A DNA stretch of 64,000 nt from Anisodus tanguticus (Eukaryota > Streptophyta > Magnoliopsida > Solanales > Solanaceae): contig CM067550.1 of the NCBI GenBank assembly GCA_034509755.1, positions 7,185,001 through 7,249,000 of the forward strand, written 5' to 3'. Below are positions 11,308 through 22,769 of this stretch, one piece after another; position 1 is the stretch's first letter; each line of letters begins with the position of its first letter. The translations under genes were made by a program, and so were the position numbers. Below the pieces are notes generated by a model. That model was given only the letters and a program-made list of their open reading frames with translations, did no database searches and had not been told where the DNA came from.

Positions 11308-14249
11308 AAAAATAAAAACAACAACAACAATAATACATATCCAGTGAAATCCACAACGTGGAGTTTGGAGAGGGTAGAGTGTACGCAGACCTTATCTCTA
11401 CCTTGGTAGGTAAACGGCTGTTTTCAAGAGACCCTCGGCTGAAGGCAAAGCATAAGCACAAGCAAAAACAAAGCAAGAGAAACGGTCAGACCCGGTCAAA
11501 AAAATTAAAGCAGTACGAAAATGATGGTATCAAAAGTGAATAAATCATGCTAGCGCATTATGAAAAAGTAAGCAGTAACTAGCGCAAGTAAATAAGCTAA
11601 ACAAAGTACACTAAAGGACACATAACAACATAAATCAAGCGACATGAGACTATAAAAAAATAATGCATATACTAGTATGATAGGCTAGGCAGGCCTACAA
11701 TAATAACATTACAACTACCAGTTACCAGTTTGTAAGCGTAAGTAGGACTATGATCAACTACCTACTACCCTTCTACCCTAATCTGTGTCCTCCACAACCC
11801 CATATCTAAGGTCATGTCCTCAGTAAGTTGCACCTGCACCATATCCCATCTAATTATCTCTCCTCAATACTTCTTCGGCCTACCTCTACCCCTTCTGAAC
11901 CCGTCCATAGACAACCTCTTACACCTCCGCACTGATGCATTTGTGTATCTCTTCTACACATGCCCGAACCATCTCAACCTCGCTTTCCGCATCTTATCCT
12001 TCACCAAGGCCACTCCCATTCTGTCTCGTATATCATCATTTCTAATTTTATCCCTCCTTATATACCCACACATCCATCTCAGCATCCCATCTCCGCAACC
12101 TTCATCTTCTGGATGTGCGAAGTCTTGACTGGCAACACTCTGTTCCATACAACGTAGTAGGTCTAACCACCACCCTATAGAACTTGCCTTTAAGTTTTGG
12201 TGGCACATTTTTATCATACAAGACTCCAGATACGAGCCTCTATTTCATCCACCCTGCCCTAATATGATGTGTCGCATCGTCATAAATCTCTCCATTCCCT
12301 TGGATAATAGACCCGAGGTACATGAACCTTCTTTTCTTTGGAATGACCTGAGTATCAAGCCTCACCTCCACGCATGTATCATGTTCGCTCACGTTACTGA
12401 ACTTGCACTCCAAGTATTCCGTCTTGGTCCTACTTAGCTGGAACCATTAGACTCCAGCGTCTGTCTCCAAACCTCCTGCTTAGCATTCACTCCGTTGCGA
12501 GTCTCATCAATCAGGACTATGTCGTATGTGAATAACATACACCATGGCACCTCCCATTGGATTTGTTGCGTCAATCCATCCATTAAATAAGAATGAGCTA
12601 AGAGTTGATCGCTGGTGTAGCCTCATCATCACTAGGAAGTGCTCCGAGTCTCCTCCTACTGTCCATACCCTAGTATTGGCTTCATCAGACATATTCTTGA
12701 TCGCCCTAGTGTACGCTACATATACACCTCTAACCTCCAAACATCTCCATAGAACCTCCCTAGAGACTTTGTCGTATGCCTTCTCGAGGTCGATGAAAAT
12801 CATATGTAAGTCTTTATTTCTCTCCCTATACTGCCTCACCAACCTTCTAATAAGATGAATGACTTTTGTGGTCGAACGTCCCGGCATGAATCCAAAATGA
12901 TTCTCGAAAATAGACATGCCTCTTCTCACCCTCATCTCCACGACCCTTTTCCAAACTTTCATAGTGTGACTTAGCATCTTGATACCCCTATAGTTATTGG
13001 AACTTTGGATATCACCTTTGTTCTTGCACAAAGGGATCATTGTACTCCACCTCATTTCTTTAGGCATTCTCGCCATCTTAAAAATGACGTTAAACAACTC
13101 AATCAGCCATTTCAAACCTACCCTGTCTGCGTTCTTCCAAAATTCAACTGGGATCTCATCAGGCCCGGTCGCTCGTCCCCTGCGCATCCTGCGAACAACA
13201 CCCCTAACCTCCTCAACATTAATGCTTCTATAATACCTAAAATCCCGATACCTACCAGATTGCTCCAGATCTCCCATCACAATGTCTCTATCTCCTTTTT
13301 CATTCAATCGTTTATCGAAGTAAGACTGCCACCTTCGTCTAATATACGCGTCCTCCACTAACACTTTTCCATCCTCGTCTTTGATGCACCTCACGTGGTC
13401 CAAGTCACGGGCCCTCCTCTCCTCGCCTTGGCTAGTCTGTACAACTTTTTATCCTCGCATTTTCCCTCTAATTCCACATACATGCATTCAAAAGCCACTA
13501 ATTTCACCGCCGTAACAACAAGTTTTGCCTTCTTCCTCGTCTCCTTATACAGTTCCTTATTCGTCCACTTCTCCATCTCATCTTTGCTTTATACCAATCT
13601 CGCATACGCCGCTTTCTTCGCTTCCACATTCTCTTGAACTTTACTATTCCACTATCGGTTCCCTCGATGCCTACCACGGCTACCTCTCGAGACCCAAACA
13701 CTTCTCTAGCCACCTCTCGAATGCAACTGGACGTCTTGTCCCACATACCGGTCGCATCCCCACTACTCCCATGCCCCATTGGCCATCAATCTCTCCCACG
13801 TCTCATTTGCACTAGCCATGGTCAAAATCCCTCATTTGATTCTTAACTTGTCATCCACAACCCTCCTCTTCTTCTCCATCTTGATTTTCAAATCCATCAC
13901 CAAAAGCTTATGTCGGGTTGTAAGATACCCCATCGGAATAACCTTGCGGTTTTACAAAGACCGTTGTCAACCTTCCTAATGAGCAAAAAGTCTATCTGAG
14001 TCTTAGCCACCGAACTACGGAAAGTCACCAAGTGCTCCTCCTTCTTCAAGAACCTCGAATTGACTATCACCATCCCAAAAGCTCTTGCGAACTCCAAAAG
14101 TGAGACGCTTCCCCTATTCATGTCCCCGAGGCCAAAGCCTCCATGCACGTCGCCATAACCCCCGGAAGTGACCCGATATGTCCATTGAAATCCCCTCCTA
14201 CAAATAACTTCTCAGTGTATACCACCCACCACCTTGTCCAAATCATCCC
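11308..14249 (-). mobile_element. RTE-type LINE, 5'-truncated and inactive
   Basis: A non-LTR retrotransposon on the minus strand. It opens inside the endonuclease (phrases WDDLDKVVGG, GDMNRGSVSLLEFARAFG and TQIDFLLIRK, 14249-13900), so the first part of the endonuclease is missing. Reverse transcriptase spans about 13403-12430: RRGRATGPDEIPVEFWK, NNYRGIKMLSHTMKVWKRV, FGFMPGRSTTKVIHLIRRL and MIFIDLEKAYDKV. The catalytic FADD box reads FTYD and lies in a shifted frame. The family's C-terminal phrases VIPKKRRFMYLGSIIQGNGEI and KMRKARLRWFGHV follow. The 3' end carries a conserved tail (11354-11450) and a (TTG)n-like end on the minus strand at 11319-11333, typical of RTE-clade elements. Many stops; dead copy. 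Confidence 0.9.
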
Positions 14250-15020
14250 AAAAGTAAAAAAAAATGATATATAAGGGCGCTGTCCATGATATATATAGTA
14301 CGGATATGTAATTTGCCCTCTAACTTTCTCTTTCTAAAACTTCCCTTTATCAATTAGTATATTATATTGATATTATTTTGTAGGTCCTTTGTCATAATCT
14401 GAAGAGATATTAAAGTTAATGTGCTCAATTTCCAACATCAAAGTGATACAAACATCATTTGAAATCAAGTTAATTCATATATAGTCGTAATGTTAATGTG
14501 ATGATGTCTAAATTAAAGAATTTCAAAAGTTGAAATTTTGATTACTTTCCTACCAGACTATTGAGTACTGTCTAAATTTGATTAATAAAACTATACCAGG
14601 CTTAATTTGTTGAAAATTAATTTGTGACCATATATAATAGTGGGCTATGGCATCATCAATTCTGCACCTTTTGATATTTGAATTATGTGCTTTAGGCTGA
14701 AAATTTTGAACCTTATGGACAGTAAGAATTTTAGTAAAGGGGAACATCACATGGTACGTATTATTTGCACAAAAAAAGAATAAAAACGGGGAAATAAAAT
14801 ACAAAATCTAATCCCTTAACAGTACGACATAATCAAAGTCAATGTATGCATCTAACAAAAGTGGAAAAAAAAACGTTAAAAAGGAGAAAGTCTACCTTTC
14901 TTACATGTATAATTTATTCAATGATACAACCTCGTTTTTTAATTTCCTTTTCCCCTTTTAGTTCAAAACCTAACCAATCACATAAAAGCAATCCAAAATC
15001 AAAGAAACACAACTCAACAA
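14250..15020. other. spacer downstream of the LRR-extensin gene
   Basis: AT-rich, no gene found. The part next to 15021 should contain the 3' UTR of the minus-strand gene. The LINE truncation point at about 14249 is a clean switch to this unrelated sequence. Confidence 0.5.
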
Positions 15021-16193
15021 TCAAGGATAATGGTAATAATGTGATTTTTGAGGAGTTGGTGGTGGTGGTGGAGGGGGTGGAGGAGGAGGTGGTGGTGGTG
15101 GTGGACTTCTTGATCTACAACCAAATGAACTGCAATTCACTGGACCCCGTGAATAAAATATCTTACACTCATTGACTGAACGTTGTGATAGCCGATGGGG
15201 AATACAATTCTTCTTATCATCTTTATCCTTCAACTTGAGACAAATATTTGGTTCACTACAAAAGTAATTATAAGAGTAGGTGAAATTCTCCAACTTCGGT
15301 AACGAGCAAATACTCGCCGGAATCTCACCGGAGAGCTTGTTATGTGCCACGTTGATATGTTCCAAGTTCTTCATACCTCCAATTGTCTCCGGCAACTCTC
15401 CAACAAGATTGTTAAAACTCACATCAAATACTCTCACATTTTTCAATAACCCTAATTCTTGTGGTAAACATCCACTTAAACTAGCATTCATGAGAATAAT
15501 CTCATTTAGGCTTTTCGACATATTTGCTATACTTGATGGTATACATCCCGTGACTTTAATATTTGCCATGACCAAAGCGGAAACAGGTGATTTTCCTAAG
15601 TTTTTAGGCCATGCAAATTGAAAATTGTTGTTGTTTATGAAAAGGGCATCGAGTTTTCGATCCCAAAGTCTTGAAGGGACATTTCCTTCAAATTGGTTAT
15701 ACCTAATATCAAGAAATTTCAAAGAAGGAAGAGAGAGTACAACCGAAGGGAATTTGCCACACAAAAGATTGTTACTCACGTCAAGTTCATAAAGAACTCG
15801 AAGCTTAGAAAAAGATTTCGGGATAGTGCCTAAAAATCTGTTGGAATTTATATGAAAAACGGCTAAATCAGTCAACAGACCAAGATCTTCAGGCAAGTAG
15901 CCAGAGATATTTGCATGGTTGAGGTCAATTCCAGCTACAGTGGTGATATTAGGGTTATCTGGAGCAGGAGCACAATAAACTCCGGCGTAGTTGCAAACAT
16001 TGTATCCATACCAATCCTTCGTGAAGTTTCTTGGATCAGAAGTAATGACATGTTTCCAAGCTTGAAGAGCTATAAAAGCATTGAAAAGTCTAGGGTTTAT
16101 CGAAGGCGGAGGAGGAGAAGCTTGAAGAGATGGTTTTGATAAGAAGAAAATGATGAAGAAGAAGCAACAAAGGACTAAATTGATGAACTTCAT
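15021..16193 (-). CDS. LRX: leucine-rich repeat extensin-like protein, short proline tail
   Basis: An uninterrupted 390-aa frame, probably an intronless gene as is usual for this family. Residues 1-25 form a signal peptide (LVLCCFFFIIFFLSKPSLQA), so the product is secreted to the wall. An LRR N-terminal cap follows (LQAWKHVITSDPRNFTKDW, then CNYAGVYC). About ten extracellular LRRs run from roughly residue 85 to 320 with the IDLNHANISGYLPEDLG and FDVSFNNLVGELPETIGG pattern. A cysteine-rich hinge (CSEPNICLKL ... KNCIPHR ... VNCSSFGC) closes the LRR part. The tail is one serine with about 16 prolines, then HYYHYP. LRX/PEX proteins normally carry long Ser-Pro(3-5)/Tyr extensin arrays; here the tail is only about 28 residues, so wall cross-linking may be reduced. 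LRX proteins bind RALF peptides and pair with FERONIA-type receptors; that role is inferred. An At4g06744-like LRR protein is the main alternative name. Confidence 0.88.
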   Translation of the reverse strand: MKFINLVLCCFFFIIFFLSKPSLQASPPPPSINPRLFNAFIALQAWKHVITSDPRNFTKDWYGYNVCNYAGVYCAPAPDNPNITTVAGIDLNHANISGYLPEDLGLLTDLAVFHINSNRFLGTIPKSFSKLRVLYELDVSNNLLCGKFPSVVLSLPSLKFLDIRYNQFEGNVPSRLWDRKLDALFINNNNFQFAWPKNLGKSPVSALVMANIKVTGCIPSSIANMSKSLNEIILMNASLSGCLPQELGLLKNVRVFDVSFNNLVGELPETIGGMKNLEHINVAHNKLSGEIPASICSLPKLENFTYSYNYFCSEPNICLKLKDKDDKKNCIPHRLSQRSVNECKIFYSRGPVNCSSFGCRSRSPPPPPPPPPPPPPPPPTPQKSHYYHYP

Positions 16194-16308
16194 GATTGTA
16201 GGATGAGTTTTAGGAGTTTTAGTGTTCTAAGAGCTAGACAACATTTGATGATTCTTGCACAAGTTATGTGTATTATGTTGGAATATGTTTAGATAGATGC
16301 ACAAAGGT

Positions 16309-16320
16309 TTGATATTTAAA
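16309..16320 (-). promoter_or_regulatory. possible TATA box of the LRR-extensin gene
   Basis: Minus-strand TTTAAATATC lies about 120 bases upstream of the start codon, a plausible TATA position with a 5' leader of about 85-90 bases. Weak evidence, by position only. Confidence 0.35.
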
Positions 16321-17513
16321 TGGCTGTTGATGGAGGCAAAGTGGCTGGTAGAGAGAGTATTTTTAATTAATTAATTAAAGTAAATAGTGATTAGGAACTA
16401 GACAACTATAATTACGATATTCAAAATTGACCATATCTCACTTAATGCTGATCTTTTTTATGAAAATAATGTGCTAGTTGGTGATATTTATATATTCCTA
16501 GGAGATTTCCTTTTATAAATATGACTTGCTGAAGGGAGGTAGTACTGAGACCTCTTATAATTTTGATGTCTTATGTGTATATCTATCCTTTAAACAAAAA
16601 ATGATCCGGAAATTAGTGTACATTATAGACAAAACTGATGATGTTGTACAAAGTTTGATGGACTAAATTAGCTACTGATCTCACCAAAACACGGGTTTTT
16701 GTCATTTAATTTGGGTTTTGGTATTAAATTAGTTAAACTTATGGGATTATTTTGTACACACATCATGTTTTTAATTCAATGTCCTGTGTACTTTTAGAGA
16801 TTTAAGACAAAGCCAGAGTCATGGAAAGGTAAGGTTGGATTTTATACGGAAAAAATTAGAAAATTGAGAGGAAAATTTTGGTTTATTTTCTAAAAGAAGC
16901 TTTTATCAGTATGAATTATGATTTTTAAAAAGCGACTATCTAGGAGGGACTGGCAGTGTCCCACTTAATTATACTGATTATTATAGAGGGAAATTGATTT
17001 CTTGGAAAGCCAAACCTTAGTTAAGAATTAATAAATAAAATATAATTAAAGTGTTAGTTAGAAATTTGGAAACAATGAACACACAACAATAATGGTTCTT
17101 CCATTAGTTAGTACATTGTGATCTAAACACATCAGATGTTTAATTTGGTATTGCATGCCTTTCATGCATTGACTCAGTAGCTTATGATGGGGAAATTCAT
17201 TAATTTGTGGAATATTAATAATAGCTAAGTTGTAGCTTTTATTTAAGTGCTCTTCTTTTTTCCTATATTTTGATTAATTGTGGATAAGTTATTAATTGTA
17301 GGACCACATGACCTGGCTAGCTACTTTTCTTTTTAGTAAAAGCTAAAGAAGAGCTTACATTGTTTTAATTGGTACAGAGATCTTTGAAATTTTTGATAGC
17401 AAGGAACTTAACTACTCCTTTTCTTGTTGAAGTGGTAAAACTAGCTAGTTGCTTGAAAATTTTAAGGTTAATTTATCAAGATGTAATTAAGTCCCGGTTG
17501 CCCTAGCTACTAC
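16321..17513. other. upstream region of the LRR-extensin gene, no gene
   Basis: AT-rich DNA with TTAATTAATTAA-type words and no supportable reading frame. It likely contains the distal promoter of the minus-strand gene. No transposon ends were recognised before the SINE at 17531. Confidence 0.45.
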
Positions 17514-17530
17514 TTATTTATATACTATTT

Positions 17531-17750
17531 TTTTTTTGTTGACGAAGGAACCCGCAGCCGCTATTCTCTCGAGTGCGCACGGGGTAAACCCCGGACTGAC
17601 GCAATAGCCTGCAAACCACGTCAGTTGATTAACCACACTTGGCAAGCCATGGGTGACAAGCTCAACCAAGAAGGTTTATGCAGGGGATCGAACTCGTGAC
17701 CTTGCGGTCCCGCGCTCTACTGCTACACCAACTTGGCTACCCGTGCGGGT
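17531..17750 (-). mobile_element. tRNA-derived SINE (Au/SolS type)
   Basis: Minus strand begins ACCCGCACGGGTAGCCAAGT, with a pol III box A-like TAGCCAAGTTGG and a box B-like GAGTTCGATCC, and ends in a poly(A) stretch (T run at 17531-17537 on plus). It is flanked by a 17-bp target duplication, ttatttatatRctattt, at 17514-17530 and 17751-17767 with one mismatch. The GC-rich tRNA-like head, 220-bp length and duplication support a pol III SINE inserted by LINE machinery. Confidence 0.88.
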
Positions 17751-17767
17751 TTATTTATATGCTATTT

Positions 17768-18387
17768 GATTCTACTAATAATTGAATACAAGATGTGTGT
17801 ATTAGGCGAAGTCAACCCAAAGACGCTTCTTTTCTTTTTAGGTCAAATTCACATAATTTTTCTATTTTTTTATAAGGACACATACAATCAAGGGTAATTT
17901 CTTCGCGGATAAAATTATGCCGGAATTATAATGGAGGAATTAATCATTTCTGAATTATTTAGTAATGAGTACTAGTGATTTGTTCGGTTCATTACATTGA
18001 AATGAGAAATTAATAACATGTGTTTGATTTTAAATTGGATAAAGCTTGATAAATATTTGTTTTCAATTTTAATCTTGACTTCTTAATAATCCTTGGAAAC
18101 GGGCTTTATCAGAAGGCCAATTTTATTATTTTACGTGTTTTACTTAAATATAATTAATCCTTGAATTGTTATCTCACGCATGATATGGTCTAAGCGTATA
18201 CCAAGATTTTAATACGAAATTATATCGTCATTACTTATATCAAAAACAAAAATATGATCAAACGACATTAGTATAAAATAACACTGAAATCTTATATTGA
18301 GACCCGGTAACCAAACCAAAGTAACTCAGTAGTTAAAAGCAGGTCAATGTGAACTCTAATTTTTTTTCCTCTTTCACATTTACTTTA
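17768..18387. other. intergenic, nothing recognised
   Basis: AT-rich sequence between the SINE and the hAT element with no coding frame or clear repeat ends. Confidence 0.5.
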
Positions 18388-18797
18388 CTGTAAAGTAAGG
18401 GTGGACAGTGGGCCGGGCTCGGGTCTGGCGGAGTCGGGGTCGGGGCGGGACAGGAGAATGGGTCGGCGGGGTCTGGCGGGGTCGGGTCTGGCGGGACTTG
18501 CTCCAGTCCCGTCCCGATCCCGATCCCGTCGGTATCGGGGGGCGGGGGCGGGGCGGGGCGGGGTACGGCGGGTTTTCATTTTAAAAAAAAAAATAACATA
18601 TGTATAAAAAAAACTCAATAAACAAAACAAGATAGTGTAATAAAAACATCCAAGGTTGTTTTTGTGACTCTTATATTATTTAATAGACATATGATTTTTT
18701 TGTAATACAAATACAATTGTCTAAAATCTAAATTGCAACTTTGTGGTGTTGTCCAAAAGTTGCAAATTACATAATAAAATTGCAATTAAAAAAATTA

Positions 18798-21223
18798 CAT
18801 TCTCAAAAAAACCTGTTCTAATTGCTTGATGATTTCTTGTGGTTCTTCGGTTGGAATTGGTATTTGTTGGTCAAATTGATCCACGTCGCTTCCACTACCT
18901 TCGGTTAAGATTTCGTTGTAGTTTTCATCATCTTCTTCGTTGATCTCCGGTTGACCGCACCTTCTCCGCTCCGCTCGTATCCAATCTCTCGAATAATACG
19001 GCAATTTCCAAGTGTCTCCGCTAATGAGTGTTTGTGGTCTCCTATTTGATATCTCGCTGCGAGAAAAAGCGCTTTCAGACGCATTGATGACGCTTGAATG
19101 TTCAAAACATCTCGAGCCATCAATGAAAGTGTCGGAAATGTCTTCTCATTCCCCTCCAAAGTATTTCAAACAAGTCTTCATGTCCATCTTCATTGATAAC
19201 TTCTTGATACGATGTACGAACCCCGCAAAACAAAAAATATCCAACTCGCTAATTTGGTTAGTAGTAGAGGTACGGCCGCACATTCTATTTCGAGGCTTTC
19301 AATACTAGCGCAGAAACAACATGTCTTTTGTGAGGTTGTGTTGAAAATGAAGAAGATGGTATGGAAGCCGGTTAGTTACTAGCATTTTCTTGTTGATAAA
19401 ATCTATATATGTTTTTGCATTGGTGTTCTACGCTATTCAACACTTCTTCTTTAGTTTGTTCAATAGGTGGTGGGTGATTTAGATTTTTGGGACTTGGAGG
19501 TGGTAGTACTTCTATACAATCGTAAATAGTTTCAATTAGTGATTTAGTACCGTCTATTTTAATAGTAGGATTTAATACAGAACCAATAATATAAATAGAG
19601 GGAATATGAATAAAATATTTTTTTATTTTGACAAATATTTTTTTAATAGCTGCCTTATAAGCTGGTTTTTCCATATATTCACTAAGTAATAAAAATATTA
19701 GAGTTATATAAAATAACATAGTTGAAATAGTAGGATAATATATACCGGAAAATTCTTTTGTTGCTTGAAAAAATTTCTCTAAAAATACAATAAGTTCGGA
19801 AATTTTTACCCAATCACTATCTAAAATCATATCAAGCTGGCTTTTTATTATGAGAGTTAAAAAATAAAGTTATAGGTAATTTATAGTCATAAGCAACAAG
19901 TAGTTGCTCGTATAAAGAATTCCACCTAGTGGATACTTCTTGTGGAATTTTTCTATAAGGTAGTCCACAATCGTGACAAGTTTTTTTATATTCTTTTCTA
20001 CGTTGTACTTTATTACTTTTAAAAATAAAGTTTATAGCAAATTGTATTTTACTAAGAATGTCTTCAAAAAGTGATAGACCATCCTTTACAATTAAGTTAT
20101 ATATATGGCACGCGCATTTTATATGAAAATGGTCTGAAAAAGATGGAGTTAAACTATTTTTTAACATTGTAATTGCGTAATTGTTATTAGAAGCGTTATC
20201 TAATGTAATAGTCATAATTTTATCGGTAATTTCGTAATAATCGCACACTTGATAAATATTTTCTCGCAATAAAAGTACCCAGTGTGCCTATCATCTATAT
20301 ATCTATACGCTAAAATACGTTTTTGCATAGACCATTTATAATCTATCCAATGACAAGTTACGAGTTAAATAATCATGGCCGTTAGTACTACGACCTATAT
20401 CAGACGTGATAGATACTTTGCCATTAAAATGATATAATGAAAAACGTAAATATTGTTGATATAATGCGCGAATTTAAATACATCTCTCTTAACAGTTGAT
20501 CTAGGAAAACCGTTAAAAGCAGGATTATATATATCTCTAATGTAATGAATAAAATCGGGAGATGAAGGAAATGAAAAAGGCAAACCCTCCACATCAACTA
20601 ATTTTGATATTGCTTCCCTATCTCTATGTTTATTGTATTTAGAGCCTACAATTCCCCCCGTCATAGGGTTAATTTGACCCTATACTTGGTCCGGAACAAT
20701 ATCAGTATGTGAACCTTGTCCCGATGGAGCGGGCGTTTGCGCACCCGGTTTTGAAGCCTGGTATTGGGCATACCTAGCTGGATGAGCACTTACTACGTGT
20801 CTAATTAAACCCCCCGTCCCACCGTGACCTTTTCCAGTTTTAAATTTTAAAACATTTTTACAAATTTTACATATGGCTACTTGATTCTCTACGTCCCTAT
20901 CAAAAAATGTCCATGCATCGATTTTAATGGTCGTTTTTCTTTGGACCTCGTCTCATACTAGGGGGAATAGGAGGTATTTCGGTTGAAGGTGCACTAGTGG
21001 GTGTGTTGTCATCAACATTAGTGGGTATATCATCTAGATCATCGTCTAAATTAAAGTCTTCTTGAGTTCCAGAAAATAGCTCATGGTCTAAATCTAATGG
21101 TATTGTAGGAAAATGTTGAGTATCAACAAAATCATCATGTGTAGGAATAAGATGACTAGAAGAAGTACCCTTGCCCTGGTTGCCCCTACTAGAAGAAGCA
21201 CCCTTACCCTTACCCTTAAACAT
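18798..21223 (-). pseudogene. hAT transposase (BED finger, RNase-H-like core, dimerisation domain)
   Basis: The N-terminal low-complexity part (21223-20927) ends at a frameshift. The BED zinc finger follows at about 20912-20760: TFFDRDVENQ, CKICKNVL and HGGTGGLIRHVVSAH, giving the C-x2-C ... H-x5-H pattern. Core pieces lie at 20664-20395, at 20269-19832 (MTITLDNASNNNYAI and FHIKCACHIYNLIV, typical of the hAT catalytic core; then VSTRWNSLYEQLL) and at 19830-19372 (KFSELIVFLEKFF-like and YYPTISTML). The C-terminal hAT dimerisation block lies at 19160-18798 (SSM...FLAARYQIGDHKHSLAE, then RDWIRAERRRCGQPE). There is a stop near 20680, a frameshift near 20275 and a single-base shift at 19831. It resembles the plant RICESLEEPER/DAYSLEEPER group, but this copy cannot make enzyme. 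Confidence 0.9.
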
Positions 21224-21550
21224 ACCTTTTAATCCTTCATTTTAATTATGATAATAAATAATTAAAGACAATAAAATTAAGTGCGCTAAATAAAATAAAC
21301 AAACAATAATAATTTAATGAAGGAACGAATGTACCAAACGCCGACGTAACGTCGACGTGTAATCGAGAGGTTGAAAATTGAAACTTTGCTCGATGGAAGA
21401 TCCTCAAGCTAGTTGCCAACTTCACTCCCAATTCCCAAATGAATAAATAAAATTGAATATTTAGCAAACAATGTAGACTTGTAGAGAGATATATTGAGAA
21501 ATTAGAGAGATTGTAGGAAGATTTGTGAGAAAGATGAAGAGAAAATGAGT

Positions 21551-21558
21551 TATTTATA
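21551..21558 (-). promoter_or_regulatory. TATA box of the hAT transposase
   Basis: Minus-strand TATAAATA sits about 330 bases upstream of the transposase start region at 21223, between it and the right terminus. The position suits a transposase promoter. Inference from sequence and place. Confidence 0.5.
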
Positions 21559-21650
21559 GTTGGAAAATTGGGTTAAAGTGTAAATATAATAACTTATGGG
21601 TTAAAAATAAATATTAAGAGGTAGGGGGGTTGGGGGATGGGGGGCCTAAA

Positions 21651-21703
21651 ATGGCCGTTGGCCAACGGCCATAATCTAAAATGGTCGTTGGTGCAACGGT
21701 CAT
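21651..21703. repeat. paired palindromes in the hAT subterminal region
   Basis: A perfect 22-bp palindrome (21651-21672, half-site ATGGCCGTTGG) is followed 8 bases later by a diverged 23-bp version (21681-21703, half-site ATGGTCGTTGG). Both present AACGGYC words in both directions, which could be binding sites for transposase or for MYB-type host factors. Confidence 0.6.
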
Positions 21704-21873
21704 ATTTGCAAAGGGGGGAAAAGGGCGGGGTCGGGGGGGCTCGGGACGGTCTCGGGGCGGGGCATCGGGCTCGGGATGGTCTCGGGGCGGGGTCGGGTCG
21801 GGCGGGCGGGGCGGGCTCGGGGTCCACGGCGGGACGAGACATCATCCCGTCCCGAGTTCGAGTCCCGCCCCCG

Positions 21874-21901
21874 TTTTTTTTTTTTTTTTTTTTTTTTTTT
21901 T
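21874..21901. repeat. poly(T) run of 28
   Basis: A 28-base T run inside the GC-rich right end of the hAT element. An A run of 8-9 lies at the matching place (18582-18590) inside the left GC-rich end. Confidence 0.85.
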
Positions 21902-21980
21902 AGCGGGGTCATGGCGGGACCGGGGCGGGCTCGGGACGGGGTCGGGCCGTCCCGGCCCACTGGCCAGCCCTACTGTAAAG

Positions 21981-22769
21981 TGAGTAGTGTTATTATTTTT
22001 CCTCACACGGTGATCCGGTGAAGCGAATATAATTAGTCCTAATAATCCATTTCTTATTTTTTCAAAAAAATATTTTCCCCTTCATCCTCTAATTTTTCAT
22101 TATTTTAGTTTTATTTTTAGTTGGTTTGAGTTTTTGGTCATCATAAGCAGGTTGAAACCTAGCTGGCAAGAAGGAGAGTTAACCACAATGAACCATTCAA
22201 CCATGCCTCCAATGAAATTCGTTTTTCTTTTGTGAATTTTATATTGTACTTTGATGTGAAATGTGCGTAATTTATTAATCCAACTTGCATGTGAAAAATA
22301 AATTGATGTTTTATCGATATTCTAAAGTCAACAATACTTCGGTCGGAATTTAACTATTTGCTTGAAAATGTATGCTTCAGCGTCTAATTACTGATGAAAG
22401 GGTCAAGTTTAATTATAGTAATCTGGCTTTTCTTGAAAATGAACCTGTTTAGAGTTAAGGGAAAAGGTCATTGGTAGAAACTTATCATATATTAATGGCT
22501 TTTTTTTAATAGAAAAAACACATGATGTTAAGTGAAATACATCATCTTCACTAGTTATTATATGAATTAGAACGTAAGCTGTTTATGAAATGACAAAAAA
22601 TAATAATTTTCAAAATACTCAGTTTTTCTGAGTCTGAAAAAGGGGGGTGGCGTAACATTTTGTACGTATTAAAGTAGCTACGAATTACCTCGAGAATCAC
22701 TAGGACCAGTTCTTAAAGTTGAAGACTTTTGAAGTCAACTGTCAAATCTGAAAGACCAAATGGTGGAAA
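21981..22769. other. intergenic, nothing recognised
   Basis: AT-rich spacer with no domain-bearing frame. Short open frames only. Confidence 0.45.

Larger units (their letters stand above)
18396..21972 (-). mobile_element. hAT transposon, 3.6 kb, decayed transposase
   Basis: Terminal inverted repeats TAAGGGTGGACAGTGGGCCG (left) and, complemented, TAGGGCTGGCCAGTGGGCCG (right). It is flanked by a perfect 8-bp target duplication CTGTAAAG at 18388-18395 and 21973-21980, the hAT hallmark. Both ends carry 170-260 bases of very GC-rich arrays built on CGGGNCGGG, unlike the AT-rich surroundings. These are candidate transposase-binding subterminal repeats. The interior encodes a BED-type hAT transposase on the minus strand, broken by frameshifts. 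The perfect duplication with a broken gene suggests either recent mobilisation in trans or decay after insertion. Confidence 0.93.

Noticed and set aside
17531..17750. A tRNA gene (box A and box B present)
   Set aside because: No cloverleaf or anticodon arm can be drawn; the A-tail and target duplication show a SINE.
18401..18607. Gly/Arg-rich frames at both hAT ends (also 21637-22021)
   Set aside because: They come from the GC-rich subterminal arrays, which are open on several strands; no gene.
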